From NCBI RefSeq assembly GCF_004208515.1, contig NZ_SGIM01000010.1:62001-126000 (forward strand): DNA of 64,000 nucleotides, written 5' to 3'. This DNA is from Acinetobacter halotolerans (GTDB lineage: Bacteria > Pseudomonadota > Gammaproteobacteria > Pseudomonadales > Moraxellaceae). The notes below the pieces were generated by a model, which ran no database searches, was not told the DNA's origin, and saw only the letters and a program-made list of their open reading frames with translations. Every line of letters begins with the position of its first letter. Position 1 is the first letter of the stretch. This document shows positions 9,164 to 17,818 of the stretch, piece by piece. Made by a program: the position numbers and the translations under genes.

Positions 9164-9919
9164 ATGGTCGACACTCAACAAAATTCAGCAACACACGAAG
9201 AAAATATCATTTTGTGTATGAAATGGGGAACCAAATACGGTGCTGAATACGTCAATCGTTTGTATAACATGGTCAAACGTCACCTGACTTTACCTTTTAA
9301 AATGGTTTGTCTCACTGATCGTACTGAAGGTATTGACCCAAATGTTCAGTGTTTTCCGATTCCTTCTTTAGATTTGCCAGCAGGTGCGCCTGAGCGTGGT
9401 TGGAACAAACTTTCCACTTTTGAACCTGATCTATATGGTCTCAAAGGCAATGCATTGTTTTTGGATTTAGACGTGGTGATTGTTGATAATATGGATGGTT
9501 TCTTTCAGGAAAAGGGCGAGTTCTTAATTATCCATGATTGGAAACGACCTTGGCGAGTAACCGGAAATAGTTCGGTTTATCGCTTTAAATTGGGTACATT
9601 TTCTGGAATCTTGCCTTATTTCCGTGAAAACTTCGATGAGATACGTGAAAAATTCCGAAATGAGCAAGAATACTTATCTTGGTATGTACATAAAGAGGGT
9701 AAGTTAAGTTACTGGAATAAAGAATGGTGTAAAAGCTACAAGTATCATTGTTTGAGAAACGTTCCTTTTGCTTATTTCCAGCCGCCAGTGAAACCGAAAG
9801 GCGCAAAAATTATTATTTTCCATGGTGAGATTAACCCGCCTGACGCAGTCAATGGTGGTGGTGGAAAATGGTATCGCTATGTGTTGCCTTCAGATTGGAT
9901 TAAAGACGCTTGGCAGTAA
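9164..9919 (+). CDS. GT-A glycosyltransferase of the OC locus
   Basis: A 251-residue soluble protein with a nucleotide-sugar DxD motif in ALFLDLDVVIVDNMDG (Asp101-Leu-Asp103), an N-terminal beta strand (IILCMKWGTKYG) and a C-terminal KIIIFHGEINPPDA that fits the metal-binding His of GT8-like folds. It resembles conserved transferases found in Acinetobacter OC loci. The sugar and linkage cannot be read from sequence. The ATG at 9164 follows TTAGGG. The gene is first of a close group with the Stealth gene (35 bp) and a GT25 (14 bp). The 170 bp upstream hold an extended -10-like TGCTAAGAT (9069-9077). Confidence 0.8.
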   Translation: MVDTQQNSATHEENIILCMKWGTKYGAEYVNRLYNMVKRHLTLPFKMVCLTDRTEGIDPNVQCFPIPSLDLPAGAPERGWNKLSTFEPDLYGLKGNALFLDLDVVIVDNMDGFFQEKGEFLIIHDWKRPWRVTGNSSVYRFKLGTFSGILPYFRENFDEIREKFRNEQEYLSWYVHKEGKLSYWNKEWCKSYKYHCLRNVPFAYFQPPVKPKGAKIIIFHGEINPPDAVNGGGGKWYRYVLPSDWIKDAWQ

Positions 9920-9954
9920 TTGCGACCGCGATATGGATTAAAAGAGCTTGATTT

Positions 9955-10950
9955 ATGAAAGATTCAATACAACCTATTGATATCGTAATTGCTTGGGTTG
10001 ATGGTCAAGATCTCAACTTAAAACATAAGCGTCAGCAATTTATAAATCAATCTGCTGCCTCCAATGCGATCGAAGCCACTCGTTTTGCCAGTAATGATGA
10101 AATTTATTTTTGTATTGCGTCAATTCTAAAATATGTGCCGTATTGTGGAAAAATCTATGTGGTGACAGATCAACAGTCGCCACAATGGTTAGATCAATTT
10201 GAACAACAAAATCTCTGTGAAAAAGACAAAATTAGGATCATTGATCATACAGAACTATTCGAAGGTCATGAGTCTGCACTGCCGACGTTTAATTCATTAA
10301 GCATTGAAACCATGCTATGGAATATTCGAGGACTATCAGAGCATTTTATTTATTTAAATGATGATTTCTTTTTTAATAGTCCCTCTAATATTCATGATTT
10401 TTTAGATGCTGAACGTATGGTGATCTATGGTCATTGGCAAAATAACTTTATAAAAAAAATGAAGTATCTTATTCGTCGATTCCTCCAAGAAAAAATGGGA
10501 AAAATCGCACAACCAAAGTATTCAATTGCACAAATGTTAAGTGCAGATCTGGTTGGTTTAACTAAATACTATGAAATACATCATCGTCCGCATATTTTAA
10601 ATAAAACGATTTTAACTCAGTATTTTCAACAGTATCCGAGTATTTTAGAAAAGCAAATTAGCTTTAGATTTAGACATATCGATCAGTTTTTACCAGTAGG
10701 TTTGTCAAACCATTTAGCTATTTTGTCAAATCAAACGATTCTAAAAGATGACATTGAAATTGCTTATTTAAAAGATGATCGTGATATTCAGCGATTTATC
10801 GATCAACTGACACATAGCGAAACGCAGTTTGGCTGTATCCAAAGTTTAGATCAGTTAGAGCAAAATGCTGAGCAAAAAGTACGCTCTGCATTGATCGACA
10901 AGTTTAAAGATGTTTTGCCAAATCAGATTCAGGCAAGTATCGCAGTATAA
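9955..10950 (+). CDS. Stealth-family sugar phosphotransferase
   Basis: A 331-residue protein with the conserved Stealth blocks: CR1 IDIVIAWVDGQD (8-19), CR2 around TRFASNDEIYFCIASI (42-57) with KIYVVTDQQSP (66-76), and FNSLSIETMLWNI plus GLSEHFIYLNDDFFF (112-140), then a CR3-like segment with HHRPHILNK (209-217). The family includes capsule hexose-1-phosphate transferases and human GNPTAB; members form phosphodiester sugar linkages from UDP-sugars. Here it would add a sugar phosphate to lipooligosaccharide or to a surface glycan. The donor and acceptor are unknown. It sits in an operon between a GT-A transferase and a GT25. Confidence 0.9.
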   Translation: MKDSIQPIDIVIAWVDGQDLNLKHKRQQFINQSAASNAIEATRFASNDEIYFCIASILKYVPYCGKIYVVTDQQSPQWLDQFEQQNLCEKDKIRIIDHTELFEGHESALPTFNSLSIETMLWNIRGLSEHFIYLNDDFFFNSPSNIHDFLDAERMVIYGHWQNNFIKKMKYLIRRFLQEKMGKIAQPKYSIAQMLSADLVGLTKYYEIHHRPHILNKTILTQYFQQYPSILEKQISFRFRHIDQFLPVGLSNHLAILSNQTILKDDIEIAYLKDDRDIQRFIDQLTHSETQFGCIQSLDQLEQNAEQKVRSALIDKFKDVLPNQIQASIAV

Positions 10951-10964
10951 GGTAGAGATCTCAT

Positions 10965-11723
10965 ATGAAAGTCGTGACTTATCTGATCAATCTTGAGGGT
11001 AGTGATCAACGCTTAGCTAGTGCAACAGCTCAATTAAATCAAGAAAGCTGGGGGTTTAGCCGTTTCCCTGCATACGATGGTCGAGGCAAAGCGTTATCAG
11101 AGTTTGAGAATTATGATGATGATGCCGCCCAGCAAATTTTAGGGCGTAGCCTGATTAGTTCGGAGCTTGGTTGTTATCTCAGTCATTATGGTTGTGCTGA
11201 AAAATTTTTGGAAACTGATGCAGATTATCTCGTAGTACTAGAAGATGATATCGATGTTTTGCCGAACTTTAAACAAAATCTAGACTCACTGTTAAACTAC
11301 CTTGATCAGCATAAAGAACTGGATTGGTATGTGGTCAATATTGCAGCAAAGAAAAAGAAATTAGCAAAAGATATTGTTCAAATTCAAGATTATTCATTAT
11401 GGCATGCCTATTACTTTCCTATTCGTGGCGTGGGATTGGTGTGGTCAAGAAAAGGTGCAGAAGAGTTCGTCCGATTGGGTAAAATGATGCAAGTCCCTGT
11501 CGATATATTCTTCCAAAGTTGGTTAAGTAAAAACGGTAAAGGCTTGGGTGTGTGGCAACCCTTTGTGCAGCCTGCGGGTCTAGACAGTGATATTTTAGGT
11601 ACTGTTGCGACTCAGGGTATCAAACGCAAAGATTTAGAAAACCGTAGTGCGTCACATGGTTTTAAGAAACAGAAAAGAATGTGGCGTGACCGCTTCTATG
11701 CGATTAAGCATTTGATATCTTGA
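10965..11723 (+). CDS. GT25-family LPS/LOS glycosyltransferase
   Basis: A 252-residue protein with the GT25 layout: N-terminal VVTYLINLEGSDQRLASA, the conserved ELGCYLSHYGCAEKFL, and the acidic motif YLVVLEDDIDVLPNF with EDD at 93-95. Related enzymes (LgtB, LpsA, Lex2B types) add galactose or glucose residues to lipooligosaccharide. It starts 14 bp after the Stealth gene and is very likely co-transcribed. A hairpin with a T-rich tail follows. Linkage and sugar specificity are not inferable. Confidence 0.88.
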   Translation: MKVVTYLINLEGSDQRLASATAQLNQESWGFSRFPAYDGRGKALSEFENYDDDAAQQILGRSLISSELGCYLSHYGCAEKFLETDADYLVVLEDDIDVLPNFKQNLDSLLNYLDQHKELDWYVVNIAAKKKKLAKDIVQIQDYSLWHAYYFPIRGVGLVWSRKGAEEFVRLGKMMQVPVDIFFQSWLSKNGKGLGVWQPFVQPAGLDSDILGTVATQGIKRKDLENRSASHGFKKQKRMWRDRFYAIKHLIS

Positions 11724-11743
11724 TAGTAAATGATCTTTAAGAA

Positions 11744-11779
11744 TGACTTTAGTGAGCGGTTATGACTAAAGTTATTTTG
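11744..11779 (+). terminator. Likely terminator after the GT25 gene
   Basis: GACTTTAGT and ACTAAAGTT arms (8 paired bases plus flanking A-T pairs) are followed by ATTTTG. It suggests that the next transferase gene is transcribed separately or at a reduced level. Confidence 0.5.
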
Positions 11780-11799
11780 TTTATAGCTGAGTAATATTT

Positions 11800-12711
11800 A
11801 TGAAAATTTTTAAAAAGTTATTTTATTTGGCAAAATTTTATGTGATGTATTCTAATAAAATTCGACATAAGAATAAAAAAATTGATAATTATGCAGGTAT
11901 GTTGACGTTCAATCCTAGTGAAAAAAATATTTTATTACCGAAAAAAATATGGATGTATTGGGAAAATGATATTCCAGGGTTCGTTGAGAAGTGTATTAAT
12001 CGGATGCGCGAGAAAAATCCTAATTATGAGGTTTTCGTGCTCAATCCTGATAATGTCAACCAATATAGCCAAATTGACTTTAGTCTGCTTGAAAATGCAA
12101 CGGCTCAGCAAAAAGCTGATTTACTTAGATTTGATCTAATGTATCGTCATGGTGGTATTTGGTTAGATGCCAGTATCATTTTGTATGATAGCCTAGATTG
12201 GATATCCGATATTATGCAGAAAAATAAGACAGAGAACTTTGCATATTATAGAAGGAAAAATACAATTAATTTAAGCTATCCAGTTTTAGAGAACTGGTTA
12301 TTGGCTAGTGTTGGGAATAATCTTTTCTTTAAACAGTGGTATGATGAATTATATTTAGCAATCCAACAGACACCCAAAAAATATATACAGAATATTAAAA
12401 CAACAGAATCGAATACAAAGGATATTTTTCAACAGATCAGTAATTTAGAGTATTTAGTTGCATATGTTGCTTGCCAAAAAATTATGAGAAAAAACTTCCC
12501 TAGTATTACTTTGATTGATTGTGATGAAAATGCATTCTATTACCAAGTCAAAAATAGATGGGTTAAAGAAAAAATATTAATCAATATGGCAATTAATTAT
12601 CCAGCAGATGAATACCCGAAATTGATAAAACTGGCAGGGAAAGAACGTAACTATTTATGCCAGTTTTATAATAAAGGTATGTATTTCGAAGGTTCTTTAA
12701 TTGACATTTAA
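11800..12711 (+). CDS. Capsular polysaccharide synthesis protein (GT32-like glycosyltransferase)
   Basis: A 303-residue protein with Caps_synth/GT32-like features: LPKKIWMYWENDIPGFVEKC (47-66), then KADLLRFDLMYRHGGIWLD ending in ASIIL, where Asp123-Ala-Ser125 occupies the usual DxD place. The N-terminus is basic with no signal peptide. The gene is more A+T-rich than its neighbours, rich in AAA/AAT/TTT codons, which is typical of laterally exchanged glycan genes. It ends 15 bp before the convergent acyltransferase gene. The transferred sugar is unknown. Confidence 0.82.
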   Translation: MKIFKKLFYLAKFYVMYSNKIRHKNKKIDNYAGMLTFNPSEKNILLPKKIWMYWENDIPGFVEKCINRMREKNPNYEVFVLNPDNVNQYSQIDFSLLENATAQQKADLLRFDLMYRHGGIWLDASIILYDSLDWISDIMQKNKTENFAYYRRKNTINLSYPVLENWLLASVGNNLFFKQWYDELYLAIQQTPKKYIQNIKTTESNTKDIFQQISNLEYLVAYVACQKIMRKNFPSITLIDCDENAFYYQVKNRWVKEKILINMAINYPADEYPKLIKLAGKERNYLCQFYNKGMYFEGSLIDI

Positions 12712-12726
12712 TATGCTGTCATAAGG

Positions 12727-14652
12727 CTAATCCAAAATAAATTGTTTTAAGGTTTCATATTTTGCTTGTTGTTCAAAATATTGGGCGGAAGCAAGCGAAC
12801 CTATAATAGAGATATGTCGGCCATCCAGAGAATATGGGATTTTGTTTGTAGCCATTTGATTAGGTCTAAACAGCTCTTGTTGGGTTAACAGTATCGTATT
12901 TGGATGTTTGTTGACGATGTCATTAATGATTTTTGTTGCTCGTTTTTGTTCAGTCGCTTTGGGGTTGTTCATATAACTTTGTAAGCTGAGGTCTCTATGC
13001 AACCACATTGCTCTTTTAAAAAGTAGGCTAATATTTTTATTAAAAGCATAAGGTTCAGACATCACGATGACCTTTTTTTGATGCTTTTCAGCGACTTTAA
13101 GTAATTCAGCAAAACCATTCTGCTGATTTTGTTTTACGATATCTGACCAACGGCCCGCAAAAATCAAGACATCATATTGATCTATATGTTTAGACAAATA
13201 TTCACGATTCAGTAAACACTGTTGATATGCTTTGGATTGTTTGTCACCTGTAAATTCTTTATTAAGACTTGGGTAACACCAGTTTGTCGTAATCGCTTGT
13301 ATATCTAAGTTGAGTTTTTTTCCAATTTGATCCCAAAAAGGGCTGTTGTGACCTGCAAATGAATCGCCAAATAACAGTGCCGATTTTGCGTTTTGCTGTT
13401 TTGAGGCAATTGAGCACTCAAAACCTTGTGGACTCACCTTAAGACTATGATTATCTTTAATATTGTAAAAACACCATCCATTTTCAACACTTGGCATTTG
13501 CATTTTATCTATATTAGAGGAAATGCTAGCTTCCCCCCGATTTGCAAGACCATTTTCTTCAATATGTTTATAGATTGGATACAGTAAGAGGAGGACTGAT
13601 ATAAACAATAAATAAATATATCTTTTCTGCAGCCTCTGTAGAGGTTTTCGACTACTTTCGATGTATTTATAACTTAACCATCCTAGTAGAAAAGAGAGTA
13701 GGAGGGAGGTGCTTAAGCTAATAAAATTTAATTTAATAAAGAAATAATTCAATAAAAAGAACACAGGCCAGTGCCATAAATAGATGGAATAAGAGGCACT
13801 ACCAATGTTTTGGATGATTTTTGCTTGAGTAAAAATTGAATCTTGACGGTTTGCTATTAAGATGAGCATTGTACCAATCACAGGTAGCAATGCTAAAAAA
13901 CCCGGCCAATCTGTATTTTGATCGTATAGTACCAAACTAACAAGAATAAAGATAAAACCAAATCCCTCACTGAGTTTTTGTAGGGGGATTGTGAGTCGTT
14001 TATTATTAAAGTAGTAATACACAAGCCCGCCGGCAACTAACTCCCATGCACGCGTTGTCAGCTTAAAGAATCCATACATTGTATCTTTAGCCGTCATTAA
14101 AGTAGAAAATGAAAGCGAAATGATAAAGAGGAGACCTAGGAATATACCAATATATTTTAATTTTCTATCGAACTTTGCATAAATAAAGAGTATGAGAGGG
14201 AATAAAAGATAAAACTGCCATTCAACCGAAAGAGACCAAGTGTGAAGTAAGGCTTTATCATGAGTATCAGCAGCAAAGTAATCTCCAGCTTGACGATAAT
14301 AAAGCTCATTTGATAGAAACGTTAGACTGTACCTGGCATCTTTTGCAAAACTCTTAAAGTCTTCTGGAATGAAAATGAACCAACCAAGTATGGTCAGAAA
14401 TACAATAAGGAATAGAAGAGCAGGAAATATCCGTACAATTCGAGCAAGGTAAAAATCTGTAAAAGAAAGCTGCTGCTGATGCAGTTTTTCAATAATTATT
14501 TTTGTCATCAGGTAACCTGAAATGACAAAAAAGATATCAACCCCAAGATATCCTGCTGAAAAACCAAAGATTTGGAAGTGAAAAAGTACGACTAAAATTA
14601 CCGCATAAGCCCTTAATCCATTAATATCAGTCCGAAAATTTTTGACGCTCAT
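12727..14652 (-). CDS. Acyltransferase-3 / SGNH O-acetyltransferase
   Basis: A 641-residue inner-membrane protein of the OafA/OatA type. The N-terminal acyltransferase-3 domain has ten or so hydrophobic helices, NGLRAYAVILVVLFHF with the catalytic His25, GVDIFFVISGYLM (38-50) and SVEWQFYLLFPL. The periplasmic C-terminal part (about 370-641) is an SGNH domain with ALLFGDSFAGHN (Ser432) and the Asp610-Gly-Arg-His613 dyad. Such fusions pass acetyl groups across the membrane onto surface glycans. In this setting the likely target is outer-core or another surface sugar. It reads towards the plus-strand block and away from the DUF115-like gene 56 bp upstream. Confidence 0.92.
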   Translation of the reverse strand: MSVKNFRTDINGLRAYAVILVVLFHFQIFGFSAGYLGVDIFFVISGYLMTKIIIEKLHQQQLSFTDFYLARIVRIFPALLFLIVFLTILGWFIFIPEDFKSFAKDARYSLTFLSNELYYRQAGDYFAADTHDKALLHTWSLSVEWQFYLLFPLILFIYAKFDRKLKYIGIFLGLLFIISLSFSTLMTAKDTMYGFFKLTTRAWELVAGGLVYYYFNNKRLTIPLQKLSEGFGFIFILVSLVLYDQNTDWPGFLALLPVIGTMLILIANRQDSIFTQAKIIQNIGSASYSIYLWHWPVFFLLNYFFIKLNFISLSTSLLLSFLLGWLSYKYIESSRKPLQRLQKRYIYLLFISVLLLLYPIYKHIEENGLANRGEASISSNIDKMQMPSVENGWCFYNIKDNHSLKVSPQGFECSIASKQQNAKSALLFGDSFAGHNSPFWDQIGKKLNLDIQAITTNWCYPSLNKEFTGDKQSKAYQQCLLNREYLSKHIDQYDVLIFAGRWSDIVKQNQQNGFAELLKVAEKHQKKVIVMSEPYAFNKNISLLFKRAMWLHRDLSLQSYMNNPKATEQKRATKIINDIVNKHPNTILLTQQELFRPNQMATNKIPYSLDGRHISIIGSLASAQYFEQQAKYETLKQFILD

Positions 14653-14708
14653 GCAACAATGATTTCTAAAAAAAGGTAATTATATGGGTTATTGGTTTAG
14701 AGGGGGCA

Positions 14709-15599
14709 CTAGATTGTATCGATTTTTTTAAAAGACTTTATGGCACTCTGTGGTGAAAGGTTATAAACCTGAATATTTTGTTCTGTAAAAAATTGGGCAG
14801 CGGCATCAAATGCTGGAAAGATTAAATGTAAATATTGGTCTAGCATTGTGGGTTGCTTATTTTCGCTATTTTCATAAAAACGTGGTTGTGAGAAATTGTT
14901 CATATCTAGCCCAGCGATATAAATTTCTTTGAAACCAATAGCATATGCAACTTGTAATGCAACATACGGAACTGTTAAATAGTCAAAGACTGCATTGAAT
15001 ATATTGGTCGAGAAACCAAATTGTCCATATAAGTGGAAATATGATTTTTCTGGGTCGATCTTCTGTTTTTTGCCCATAAATGGTTCTACTGTTTTGTCTT
15101 GGAAAATCGTCTCTATTATTTTGATCTGACACTTGATTTGACTAGGATCAATTCTTTTTAAAATAATATCTAGACAACGTGGCGTCGTAAAAAAAATACA
15201 ATTACTTTCAAGAACTTTTAATACTAGATCAAATCGCTTAGTCGTAAAATTAAAATCGATAATCACATAATATTTAAAGTGAATGTAATCGAGCGAGATA
15301 GCACCATTGACACCTATGTAGTCATAATCTGGATTGGAAAAAAAACGGTGATCTATTTCTTTGATTGATGGCCCTGTGGCAACTAATACACAAGTTTTTT
15401 TGTCACTCTTAAATGGCTGGGTATGGTCAGCAATCAATCTCTTATTAAAGAATAATTGTTCTAGGTCGCCCTCATCATTGCGGATCGTTTTGTAGTATGG
15501 CCAATAACGGCGATTATGCTTATATGCTTTGGAATGAAAAGACTTATATAGGAATTTTAAAATATTTTTGGTGATGTGATTAAAAAAAAACTGTTGCAT
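14709..15599 (-). CDS. DUF115/sialyltransferase-like LOS biosynthesis protein
   Basis: A 296-residue protein with CVLVATGPSIKEIDHRFFSN (70-89), then YIGVNGAI and FKYYVIIDF. This order of a glycine-rich nucleotide-binding motif, a position equivalent to the N-A/N-G of GT42, and a D-F motif is shared by DUF115 (MptE-like) proteins and by CST-I/GT42 sialyltransferases. A second half contains VAYAIGFKEIYIAGLDMNNF. It probably transfers a nucleotide-activated sugar to the core, but no sialic or pseudaminic acid synthesis genes are in the window, so true sialyltransferase activity is unlikely. It is A+T-rich. It lies between the acyltransferase and GT8-like genes, all on the minus strand. Confidence 0.7.
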   Translation of the reverse strand: MQQFFFNHITKNILKFLYKSFHSKAYKHNRRYWPYYKTIRNDEGDLEQLFFNKRLIADHTQPFKSDKKTCVLVATGPSIKEIDHRFFSNPDYDYIGVNGAISLDYIHFKYYVIIDFNFTTKRFDLVLKVLESNCIFFTTPRCLDIILKRIDPSQIKCQIKIIETIFQDKTVEPFMGKKQKIDPEKSYFHLYGQFGFSTNIFNAVFDYLTVPYVALQVAYAIGFKEIYIAGLDMNNFSQPRFYENSENKQPTMLDQYLHLIFPAFDAAAQFFTEQNIQVYNLSPQSAIKSFKKIDTI

Positions 15600-15733
15600 T
15601 GAAGGTACTCAGTAATAAGTTTATCGCCATAGAAATGGTGGTAGACCATGATGAACAAACTAATTGTATTATATCATTAATATCAAGAATGATCAGTGAG
15701 TTAAAATCAGTATGGAATATTCCAATAAGAATA

Positions 15734-15773
15734 CGACACTAAGCCATCCATCATCAGCGGAGGAATAGTGTCG
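15734..15773. repeat. Inverted repeat between OC-locus genes
   Basis: CGACACTA and TAGTGTCG (8 bp, perfect) flank a 24-nt loop just downstream of the GT8-like gene. On the minus strand it is followed by TATTCTTATT, so a weak terminator is possible. The rest of the 195-bp gap shows nothing distinctive. Confidence 0.45.
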
Positions 15774-15794
15774 GTTTAAAAAAGTTATCAAGAT

Positions 15795-16703
15795 CTAATC
15801 ATCTAAAGAAAATCTTTTCTTGTCTCTAAATGCAGATTTAAGGTATTTGATTGAACGATTGAACCAGTTCTTTTCATCTTCAGGGCGAGTTACCTTGTTA
15901 CCGTGATAATTGACTTGTGTTGCCTTTTGAAATGTTCCATAAGGTTCTACAAGATAATTTTCCAGTTTAAAGCCATGATCCAACGCCTCCTGATAGTATT
16001 GATCAAATAATTCAGTTAAATCTTGTCTCGGATGTGGCATGATCTTCCCATCAAACCAATGCTTTTGCCCAGATGCTTCAAGGCGAGGTAAGGCATATTT
16101 ATGACTAAACTGTGTACCCATATCAGAGTAATGCAAAATTTTAATTTGCTCAATCGGGAGACCTTCGCCATCAATATTGTTGTATGAATCTTGATAAGGT
16201 TGAACGAGTTCAGGCTTTTCTTTGATGAGCTGCATCAGCTTTTTATGCCCCTCAGGATCTGCTTGTAATTCTTTTAATGCAGGTAAATGTTGTTTCGCTT
16301 TTTCACAATCCCAAACACATGTACAAAGTCGAGCTGTACTTTTACCGCCTTTGGCGATGACGATTGCCTCATTATTCATCGGATGGGACCATAATTCAGC
16401 TATATCACAGAGTACGATGACATCAGCATCCATATAGATTGATCGCCCTTCAAAATTTGATGACTCAGGGATAGCCCAGCGGAAACCAGAGAATGGAGTT
16501 GCCCATTTTTCAGTATGCCAACCTTCTTGAGTTTCTTGATTACTGTACCATGGACTGTCAGGGTCATGGCTCAATTGCATCCAAACAATTTCAACAGGGT
16601 GTTGGGTGTGTTTTCGAATGCTGTAATCTAAAACCATCATTTGTTCTAAATCACAATTGTTGGGATCACAACCCACAAATACTTTAATTACTTCACTATT
16701 CAT
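15795..16703 (-). CDS. GT8-like glycosyltransferase of the OC locus
   Basis: A 302-residue protein. After the N-terminal IKVFVGCDPNNCDLEQMMVL come SGFRWAIPE and the metal/nucleotide-sugar motif SIYMDADVIVLCDIAELW. A late region (IKILHYSDMGTQ) fits the C-terminal His ligand of GT8-like GT-A folds. An in-frame ATG six codons upstream (16721) is an alternative start; neither has a convincing ribosome binding site, and 16703 gives the tighter N-terminus. It faces the second GT25 gene across a 283-bp A+T-rich divergent region. Sugar specificity is unknown. Confidence 0.8.
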   Translation of the reverse strand: MNSEVIKVFVGCDPNNCDLEQMMVLDYSIRKHTQHPVEIVWMQLSHDPDSPWYSNQETQEGWHTEKWATPFSGFRWAIPESSNFEGRSIYMDADVIVLCDIAELWSHPMNNEAIVIAKGGKSTARLCTCVWDCEKAKQHLPALKELQADPEGHKKLMQLIKEKPELVQPYQDSYNNIDGEGLPIEQIKILHYSDMGTQFSHKYALPRLEASGQKHWFDGKIMPHPRQDLTELFDQYYQEALDHGFKLENYLVEPYGTFQKATQVNYHGNKVTRPEDEKNWFNRSIKYLKSAFRDKKRFSLDD

Positions 16704-16986
16704 ATCTGCAATACACTTCATAATATATAAATCAATGCAGTATGTAGAAATGAATCTCTAAAATGCACTGTTTGACGAATTAAAGCTATCATTGTAAGTC
16801 TATATTTTCAACATGACTAGCCTTGATATGTATTGAAAGAAATTAGAATGAACACTTGAAATCGTTTTTTATGGAATACAAATGAGATGCACTTTGTTGT
16901 TGAATTTACAATATATAATATGAATAATACTTTAGATTTACTATCTTATTATATTGTGACCCGTTGTGGTTGGTGAAGATTATACT

Positions 16987-17799
16987 ATGAAAAATTTTGT
17001 GATTAGCCTTACGTATGCTAATCAGCGTCGCGATCATATTTCGTCTATATTCGAAAAACAATCAATTGAATTCAGTTTTTTTGATGCAGTTACACCAGAC
17101 ACGATGGAACAGGTTGCCAAGGATCTGAATGTAGATATTACAAAAACAGAGTTAGCAAAAAGTGAAATTGCCTGTTTATTAAGTCATGCGGCATTGTGGA
17201 AAAAGACGATTGATGAAAATCTGAGTTATATTGCAATTTTTGAAGATGATATACATCTAGGGGAAGAAGCTATTATTTTCTTAACTAAAAGTGATTGGAT
17301 TCCTGAGGGGTGTTCAATTATTAAGTTGGAAGCTTTTTATCCTAAAGTGGGGGTAGAGTCTTCTTTTAAAAGTTTGCCTTCAAAGCGTAAATTATCTTTA
17401 TTAAAGACCGTACATATGGGGTGTGGTGGCTATATTCTATCCCAGCAATCAGCCCGTGACTTACTATGTTTATTAACAAATTACGAGAAGTTGATTCCTG
17501 TAGATCATATTGTTTTTAAAGATTATATGATGACGTTTCCTGATCATGTATATCAGATGCTGCCCGCACTTTGCATCCAAGATCACCTTCTAGGGCAACA
17601 TGTTAATTTTCCGAGCTTTTTAGAGCAGGATAGGAATATTCGTAAAGGTGAGTATGAATATCAAATTAAACCCAAGCTTAATTTTATTCAAAAAATACAA
17701 CGAGAAGGACTGAGGCTTTCGGCACAAATAATTAAATTGTTGAGGGAGTTTGTTTTAATGTTGAAAGGGAAAAGACTCACAAAAGTTAAGTTTAAATAA
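16987..17799 (+). CDS. GT25-family LOS glycosyltransferase (second copy)
   Basis: A 270-residue protein: FVISLTYANQRRDHISSIFE at the N-terminus, SEIACLLSHAALWKKTI (59-75), and YIAIFEDDIHLGEEA with EDD at 86-88, the GT25 signature. It differs clearly in sequence from the GT25 at 10965-11723, so it is not a recent duplication. The ATG at 16987 is preferred over a GTG seven codons upstream because family members begin at this point. It is an isolated plus-strand gene between two minus-strand groups. The upstream region contains TATAAT at 16914-16919. Confidence 0.86.
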   Translation: MKNFVISLTYANQRRDHISSIFEKQSIEFSFFDAVTPDTMEQVAKDLNVDITKTELAKSEIACLLSHAALWKKTIDENLSYIAIFEDDIHLGEEAIIFLTKSDWIPEGCSIIKLEAFYPKVGVESSFKSLPSKRKLSLLKTVHMGCGGYILSQQSARDLLCLLTNYEKLIPVDHIVFKDYMMTFPDHVYQMLPALCIQDHLLGQHVNFPSFLEQDRNIRKGEYEYQIKPKLNFIQKIQREGLRLSAQIIKLLREFVLMLKGKRLTKVKFK

Positions 17800-17818
17800 T
17801 CATTTTGAGTTGAGGGAC

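Noticed and set aside
15600..15794. Missing gene between the DUF115-like and GT8-like genes
   Set aside because: No frame with a start and ribosome binding site; only an inverted repeat is seen.
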